Part shown: positions 42,087 through 46,542 of the stretch, piece by piece
Position numbering within the stretch: the first letter of the stretch is position 1
Layout: the number at the start of each line of letters is the position of its first letter
DNA from: Candidatus Saccharimonadota bacterium
GTDB lineage: Bacteria > Patescibacteriota > Saccharimonadia > Saccharimonadales > UBA10212
DNA: 46,542 nt
Reading direction: 5' to 3'
NCBI GenBank assembly: GCA_016187175.1
Contig: JACPKG010000003.1
Location: 1 to 46,542, forward strand
Notes under the pieces: model-generated
Seen by the model: the letters and a program-made list of their open reading frames with translations, nothing else
Told to the model about the DNA's origin: nothing
Database searches by the model: none
Program-made: the position numbers and the translations under genes

Positions 42087-43115
42087 ATGGAGTATAAAAA
42101 TCCGGATGTAGTTAAAGTGGTGAAACAGCTTAAGGCGAAGTTCGATAAGCTGGAGGATAAGCGGGCTATTTTACGCTCGCCAGAACTAGGCGCACTTTTT
42201 GAGCGAATAAAAACTTTGCCAACCGGCAAAGCCCGCGCCGACTTCGGCAAAGAAGTAAACAAACTGAAACAAGAGCTCGAAGCTCTTGTTTCAGCAGCAA
42301 TAAGCAATAAGCAAAAAGCAAAAAGCACTCCGATTGACGTGACGGCGCCTTTTGATATTAACGTCCCGGCAGAGCTGCGGCCAAAGTTACTCACTGCCGA
42401 CAACGGTAGCCGGCATCCACTAATGACTGAACTAGAAAATATTTTGGGTATTTTTGCCCGTATGGGTTTTGTGGCTATTGAATCGCGTGAACTGGATGAT
42501 GATTATCATATGTTCGGCTCGCTGAACTTTCCCAAAGACCATCCAGCCCGCGATGAATACGATACATTTGTAACTGATGAAGACCTAGTGGCACCGGCCC
42601 ATACTTCGATAATGCAAAACCGAGTCTTTAAGAGTATGGAAATCCCCATCCGGGTAGTAATTCCAGGCCGATGTTTCCGTAATGAAGACGTTGATGCACG
42701 GCATGACCATACTTTTTATCAGCTCGAAGGCGTGTATGTAGACAGAGGTATACATGCCGGTCATCTGATTGCTACGCTCAAGACTTTTTTTAAGGAATAC
42801 TTCCAAAAAGACGTAGGGGTTAAGACGCAGCCATTTTACTTTCCGTTTACCGAACCGAGTTTTGAATTCGCTGCTAGCTGTCCATTTTGTGACCAAAAAG
42901 GCTGCAATATATGTTCATATTCAGGTTGGATTGAGCTATTAGGCTGCGGATTAATCCACCCAAATGTGCTGCGCGAAGGCGGCATCGACCCAACACAGTA
43001 CACCGGCTTCGCGTGGGGCGGCGGGATTGAACGCTTAGTAATGATCAAATACGGCATTGAGGATATCCGTTACTTTCACTCCGGCAATCTAAAATTTCTG
43101 AGACAATTTTCATGA
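42087..43115 (+). CDS. pheS: Phenylalanyl-tRNA synthetase alpha subunit
   Basis: 342 aa. Catalytic subunit of the alpha2-beta2 enzyme. An N-terminal coiled coil, then class II motifs: LTADNGSRHPLMTELENIL, motif 2 in RCFRNEDVDARHDHTFYQLEG, and motif 3 GFAWGGGIERLVMIKYGIEDIR. The ATG at 42087 is chosen because it begins the conserved coiled coil; the frame is open further upstream. The linker between coiled coil and catalytic domain (ISNKQKAKSTP) is encoded by a hairpin plus heptad array. The stop overlaps the next gene by 4 nt. Confidence 0.97.
   Translation: MEYKNPDVVKVVKQLKAKFDKLEDKRAILRSPELGALFERIKTLPTGKARADFGKEVNKLKQELEALVSAAISNKQKAKSTPIDVTAPFDINVPAELRPKLLTADNGSRHPLMTELENILGIFARMGFVAIESRELDDDYHMFGSLNFPKDHPARDEYDTFVTDEDLVAPAHTSIMQNRVFKSMEIPIRVVIPGRCFRNEDVDARHDHTFYQLEGVYVDRGIHAGHLIATLKTFFKEYFQKDVGVKTQPFYFPFTEPSFEFAASCPFCDQKGCNICSYSGWIELLGCGLIHPNVLREGGIDPTQYTGFAWGGGIERLVMIKYGIEDIRYFHSGNLKFLRQFS
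42264..42324. repeat. Hairpin plus heptad array inside pheS
   Basis: CTGAAACAAGAGCT (42264-42277), loop CGA, and its exact complement (42281-42294). Two nt later come GCAATAA, GCAATAA, GCAAAAA and GCAAAAA (42297-42324). All in frame within the pheS linker. Confidence 0.9.
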
Positions 43116-43453
43116 AACAGGTCACTAAAATTTCGTTGGCAGAGCTTAAGAAAATGGCCGAAAAAATGTATGGTTCTATCGTTAAGGCAGATGTTGACGT
43201 TACCAAAAAAATAGTACTGGTTGATATGGATCTCCACTCCGACGGCGAAGCTTATCTAATGGAACATGGTTCAAAACAAGAGGATATGTGGGGTATTAAT
43301 CTGCAGCCGGATAAATACGGTACTAATGAATTTGTAGAGTTTGATTCTATGATCAACTATAAATCTAGCCAAGGCAATGACTCCAGAGGGGTTAATGATA
43401 AGGGCACCAGGAATAAAATAATTGAGCTCATTGAGGAAACGGTCCATGAATAG
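43112..43453 (+). CDS. DUF5674-family protein
   Basis: 113 aa. Matches the DUF5674 pattern as I know it: ISLAELKKMAEKMYGSIVKADVDV, the central DLHSDGEAYLMEHGSKQEDMWGINLQP and the end EFDSMINYKSSQGNDSRGVNDKGTRNKIIELI. Function unknown; common in Patescibacteria. Starts inside the pheS stop (ATGA) and overlaps the following gene by 8 nt, so it belongs to the phe operon. Confidence 0.8.
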   Translation: MKQVTKISLAELKKMAEKMYGSIVKADVDVTKKIVLVDMDLHSDGEAYLMEHGSKQEDMWGINLQPDKYGTNEFVEFDSMINYKSSQGNDSRGVNDKGTRNKIIELIEETVHE

Positions 43454-43766
43454 ACACACAATAGATAAAAACCGCTGGGCCAAGATGACTGTCTTCGAGC
43501 AAATGGGTAATATCGGCTCAGAAGTTGGCCGGGCGTTATCAGCTAAACATCGCGGCGATATGGTCAGTATGAAAGCGGCCCTTTTTCGGGGGCTGGACTT
43601 AATAGATATTACAGCTGAACTTTGGGCCAAAAAATACCCTTATAGGAATAAAGAACTATTACGCTCGCGCGAATTTTTTGTGCAAAGTATAGTTACGGAT
43701 AATGAAGATACAACTTTAGAGAAATATTTTACGGAATTTGCCGTAGCAGCGAGGCTTCATCGATGA
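43446..43766 (+). CDS. Hypothetical helical protein
   Basis: 106 aa, predicted as a small helical bundle (WAKMTVFEQMGNIGSEVGRALSAKHRGDMVSMKAALFRGLDLIDITAELW), reminiscent of HEPN-like or four-helix proteins but without a clear Rx4-6H motif. The ATG at 43446 sits within the DUF5674 stop region. It overlaps the zinc-ribbon gene by 4 nt. The tight fit with DUF5674 suggests a functional pair. Confidence 0.7.
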   Translation: MNRHTIDKNRWAKMTVFEQMGNIGSEVGRALSAKHRGDMVSMKAALFRGLDLIDITAELWAKKYPYRNKELLRSREFFVQSIVTDNEDTTLEKYFTEFAVAARLHR

Positions 43767-43942
43767 GCAACAAGGAGCAATTCTACCAATGCCCAGAGTG
43801 CGGCCTGCATTATCGAAGCGAAGAGACTGCCAAAAAATGCCAAGCATTTTGTAAGGAGAATAAAGCTTGCAGTATGGAAATTGCCAAAAAAGCCGTAGAG
43901 TACGAGCTTCGAGAGAAAGAAGTGTCCGATGAATCCCGTTAG
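43763..43942 (+). CDS. Small cysteine-rich zinc-binding protein
   Basis: 59 aa. Begins MSNKEQFYQCPECGLHYRSEE with a CPEC knuckle, followed by CQAFC and a further Cys (NKACSMEIAKKA), giving up to five cysteines for one zinc site. The pattern fits small ribbon proteins seen in CPR genomes. Too short for most ORF callers. Starts within the previous stop (ATGA). Confidence 0.75.
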   Translation: MSNKEQFYQCPECGLHYRSEETAKKCQAFCKENKACSMEIAKKAVEYELREKEVSDESR

Positions 43943-44039
43943 ACCTCAGCCCCACATTACCGGTGTACATATGATCGTTGGCGATGACTCTGGCTATCCA
44001 ACGCTATTTGGGGGATATGAAGTGGAGGGTGAAGTCTAA
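43929..44039 (+). CDS. Hypothetical 36-aa protein
   Basis: Reads MNPVRPQPHITGVHMIVGDD and continues to GGYEVEGEV; overlaps the zinc-ribbon gene by 14 nt and ends 4 nt before the pheT ATG, filling the operon without a gap. Its last codons carry the GGAGG-like site used by pheT. Not recognised; could be a fortuitous frame. Confidence 0.4.
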   Translation: MNPVRPQPHITGVHMIVGDDSGYPTLFGGYEVEGEV

Positions 44040-44043
44040 CGGG

Positions 44044-46542
44044 ATGAAAGTTAGCGTTAATTGGATTAGAAAAATTATCGAGCAGGACCATGTTTCGGCT
44101 GATCCGATGCCGGATGGTATTGACGCGTTGGTCGAGAAAATTGGCGCCCAGTTAGGCGCAGTCGAAGAGGTTATTGATGTTGGTAAAAAATACCAAGGCA
44201 TTGTCGTCGCCAAAGTTATCTCCTGCGAAAAGCATCCAAACGCCGACAAGCTAAGTGTATGCCTAATTGATGATGCCAAAGCAGTTAAAGGCGTTAGGCG
44301 TGATGCTAAAGGTTTGGTGCAGGTTGTTTGTGGCGCGCCAAATGTCGCTGCCGACCAGCTGGTGGCCTGGATCCCGCCCGGCGTTGCCGTGCCTTCAACC
44401 GTTGATAAAGAACCTTTTGTCCTGGAAGCGCGAAATATTAGAGGTGTTATTAGCAGCGGTATGATTGCCAGCCTCAAAGAGCTGGCCTTGGGAGAAGATC
44501 ACACAGGGATTTTAGTTATTGACCAACCCACCAAAGCAGGTCAGCCATTCGCCGAAGTTTACAAATTGGACGACTTCATTATCGATATCGAAAACAAGAT
44601 GTTCACTCACCGTCCGGATTTATTTGGGCAATTAGGTATTGTTCGTGAACTGGCGGGAATCCAACAGCATGTTTTCAAAAGCCCGGACTGGTACAAAGAG
44701 AATCCGCAACTGCCTAAACCAAATGGCGTAGCCACTCATAAGTTAAGTGTCAAAAACGACACGCCACAGTTGGTGTCCAGATTTACAGTCGTGGTTTTGA
44801 AAGATGTTAAAGTCGGTTCCAGTCCGCTTTGGCTTAAGGTGCGTTTAAGTAATGTAGGAGTAAAATCTGTCAACAACATTGTCGACATAACAAACTTTCT
44901 GATGCTAGAAACGGCCCAGCCGCTGCATGCTTATGATTACGACAAACTGCTAATGCAGCAGAGCCAAGAGCCAAGAGCCAAGAGCCAAGAAGTTACCATC
45001 GGAGTAAGGCTGGCCGAGGCCGGCGAAGAACTGACAGTTTTGGGTGGTAAGAGATTAAAGCTAAACAAAAACGATATTGTCATTACCTCGGCCGACAAGC
45101 CGATTGGTTTAGGCGGCATAATGGGCGGAGCAGATACGGAAGTCAATGAGGCTACGACCAATATTGCTTTGGAAGTTGGTAATTTCGATATGAATACCAT
45201 TCGCACGTCAGCCATGCGCCATGGCCTGTTTACCGAAGCCGCCACTAGGTTCACCAAGAACCAGAGCTCGCGCCAGAACCTGGCGGTAGCTGTGAAAGCC
45301 ATTGATGAAATAAAACGTTTGGCCGGCGGCCGCCAAGCCAGCCCGATCATCGACGATAGACACTTTCATGTCAAAGCCGTTACCGTAAACGTGATACCCC
45401 AATTCATCAATGAACGTTTAGGCCTTGACCTCAGCACTGCCCGAATTAAGAAATTGCTGGAAAATGTCGAGTTTAAAGTTGAGACCAGTGGCGAAACATT
45501 AAAGATCGAAGCGCCTTTTTGGCGGACTGACATAGAAATTCCCGAAGACATTGTTGAAGAAGTTGGCCGGCTGTACGGCTACGAGCATCTGCCACTGGCA
45601 TTACCCGGCAAAGATCTCACTCCGGCAGCCAAAAATGAAACACTGGATTTCAAGCAACGCGCCCGTGATATACTGTCGGCCGCTGGCGCCAACGAGGCTT
45701 TAACATACAGTTTTATCCATAGTTCACTGATAGAAAAAGCCGGCCAAGACGTTAAAGATGCCTACCATATTCGCAACGCACTCAGCCCAGACTTGCAATA
45801 TTACCGGTTGAGTTTGGCACCCAGCTTGCTAGAGAAAGTCCATCCTAACATCAAAGAAGGCTTTGAGGACCTTTCATTATTCGAAATAGGCCGTGCTCAT
45901 GTAAGAGGTGTAGTGGATGAAGAAAAGCTGCCTATGGAGCTGGAGAGGCTTTGTCTGGTTGTTGCCAAAAACAGGTCACGAAAAGAGGCCGGCGCACCAT
46001 ATTTTGCGGCTAAAAAACAACTGGAAAACCTACTGCACAGTGTGGGTATCCATTCAATGGTCTACGAGCCGCTGAGCAAAGACCTGCCTATGCAATGGCA
46101 AGCGGCAGCTAGTGCCTACGAACCCAAACGAACTGCGGTAATTTATCCTAATTATCATAAAAAAGAAGTTATTGGTTTAATTGGCGAGCCTAGCCAAGCC
46201 CTAAAACAGTCACTGAAATTACCGACTTTTATCGCCGGAGCTGAGTTAGACATTGAAGTTTTGATTAAAAACGCTAAGCCACTCGATTATTATCCGCTTA
46301 ATAAATTCCCAGCCATCGAGCAGGACATTTGTCTGCGTAGCAGTAACAATCTGTCTTATGGGGAGCTGACAAATTTTGTATTAGGTACATTAGGCAAAAT
46401 AGCCGACGAACATGGCTTCTTTCATTGGCTCAGCCCAGTCGACATTTACCAAAAGCCTAACGACAAAGCCCACAAACAAACAACCTGGCACATTGGTCTG
46501 TCGCACCCGAAAAAAACCCTAACTACTGCAGAGGCGAATAAA
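44044..46542 (+). CDS. pheT: Phenylalanyl-tRNA synthetase beta subunit (3' cut by window)
   Basis: 833 codons in the window, open to the last base. tRNA-binding (EMAP/OB-like) domain YQGIVVAKVISCEKHPNADKLSVCLID...VVCGAPNVA, then the B3/B4 editing domain (LGGIMGGADTEV), B5 and the catalytic-like domain, and the anticodon-binding FDX-ACB end (YYPLNKFPAIEQDICLR ... THIGL-like close). Little is missing. A 7-bp array (44961-44988) inserts QSQEPRAKSQE in a loop of B3. An ORF track based on stops would miss it because it has no stop. Confidence 0.96.
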   Translation, partial: MKVSVNWIRKIIEQDHVSADPMPDGIDALVEKIGAQLGAVEEVIDVGKKYQGIVVAKVISCEKHPNADKLSVCLIDDAKAVKGVRRDAKGLVQVVCGAPNVAADQLVAWIPPGVAVPSTVDKEPFVLEARNIRGVISSGMIASLKELALGEDHTGILVIDQPTKAGQPFAEVYKLDDFIIDIENKMFTHRPDLFGQLGIVRELAGIQQHVFKSPDWYKENPQLPKPNGVATHKLSVKNDTPQLVSRFTVVVLKDVKVGSSPLWLKVRLSNVGVKSVNNIVDITNFLMLETAQPLHAYDYDKLLMQQSQEPRAKSQEVTIGVRLAEAGEELTVLGGKRLKLNKNDIVITSADKPIGLGGIMGGADTEVNEATTNIALEVGNFDMNTIRTSAMRHGLFTEAATRFTKNQSSRQNLAVAVKAIDEIKRLAGGRQASPIIDDRHFHVKAVTVNVIPQFINERLGLDLSTARIKKLLENVEFKVETSGETLKIEAPFWRTDIEIPEDIVEEVGRLYGYEHLPLALPGKDLTPAAKNETLDFKQRARDILSAAGANEALTYSFIHSSLIEKAGQDVKDAYHIRNALSPDLQYYRLSLAPSLLEKVHPNIKEGFEDLSLFEIGRAHVRGVVDEEKLPMELERLCLVVAKNRSRKEAGAPYFAAKKQLENLLHSVGIHSMVYEPLSKDLPMQWQAAASAYEPKRTAVIYPNYHKKEVIGLIGEPSQALKQSLKLPTFIAGAELDIEVLIKNAKPLDYYPLNKFPAIEQDICLRSSNNLSYGELTNFVLGTLGKIADEHGFFHWLSPVDIYQKPNDKAHKQTTWHIGLSHPKKTLTTAEANK
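44932..44988. repeat. Hairpin plus heptad array in pheT
   Basis: GCTGCAT (44932-44938) and ATGCAGC (44953-44959) pair around a 14-nt loop. One nt later four exact GAGCCAA units follow (44961-44988), translated in frame. Confidence 0.75.

Overview
This 46.5-kb window is a gene-dense bacterial segment that looks like a Patescibacteria/CPR genome, most likely a free-living (soil or water type) Saccharibacterium. The evidence is very short intergenic gaps, small divergent versions of housekeeping proteins (48-aa L32, 131-aa ATP synthase delta), CPR-typical genes of unknown function (DUF5674, small PH-like protein, NYN/LabA, RmuC, RAYT) and standard code use with TGA as stop. This assignment is inferred from gene content. 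No rRNA or marker phylogeny was possible. The sequence reads like a metagenome contig: several genes carry frame disruptions that could be real decay or assembly error.

Layout. 1-7417: information-processing cluster (leuS, rpmF, nusB, NUDIX, rnc, rpsP, khpA, trmD), then a membrane protein and Mn-type superoxide dismutase. 7426-8173 (minus): PGPGW membrane protein and VIT/CCC1 transporter. 8388-8461: tRNA-Gln(CTG). 8748-9971: GH130-like protein. 10241-12040: acetolactate synthase behind two tandem terminators and a possible Val/Ile leader peptide. 12142-12849: second VIT-family gene without a usable start. 13593-14486: degraded IS1595-family element. 14584-18117: aspartate kinase, homoserine dehydrogenase and aspartate-semialdehyde dehydrogenase in one overlapping operon (aspartate to homoserine). 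19130-25700 (minus): complete F-type ATP synthase operon atpBEFHAGDC with a good promoter. 25814-32629: beta-carbonic-anhydrase-like protein, zwf, a DrrAB-like ABC exporter, frameshifted rarA, a SAM-I riboswitch with metK, and a ferric-reductase-like membrane protein. 32689-33668: secreted coiled-coil protein plus pilin-like protein. 33773-38218: NYN protein, NDH-2, MFS exporter, and a divergent Fur/ZIP pair. 38496-40637: rmuC, frameshifted purS, and a RAYT flanked by REP-like palindromes. 40682-46542: MGH/GH63-like hydrolase (minus) and the pheS...pheT operon, which contains four small uncharacterised genes and runs off the window.

Working together: ATP synthase, NDH-2, SOD and the ferric-reductase-like protein suggest exposure to oxygen and some membrane energetics. 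The aspartate branch and acetolactate synthase are partial amino-acid pathways that are unusual for this group.

The most unusual signal is not a gene. At least thirteen short arrays of 7-bp units, nearly always four units (28 bp), are scattered through the window both inside essential genes and between genes. Each has its own unit sequence, and many directly abut a perfect or near-perfect hairpin. A second palindrome family (core TCCTCCGAAGC...GCGAAGGAGGA) occurs in a coding region, in an intergenic region and inside the P2 helix of the SAM-I riboswitch. Many operon-first genes have a -10 hexamer ending only 6-11 nt before the start codon, implying leaderless mRNAs.
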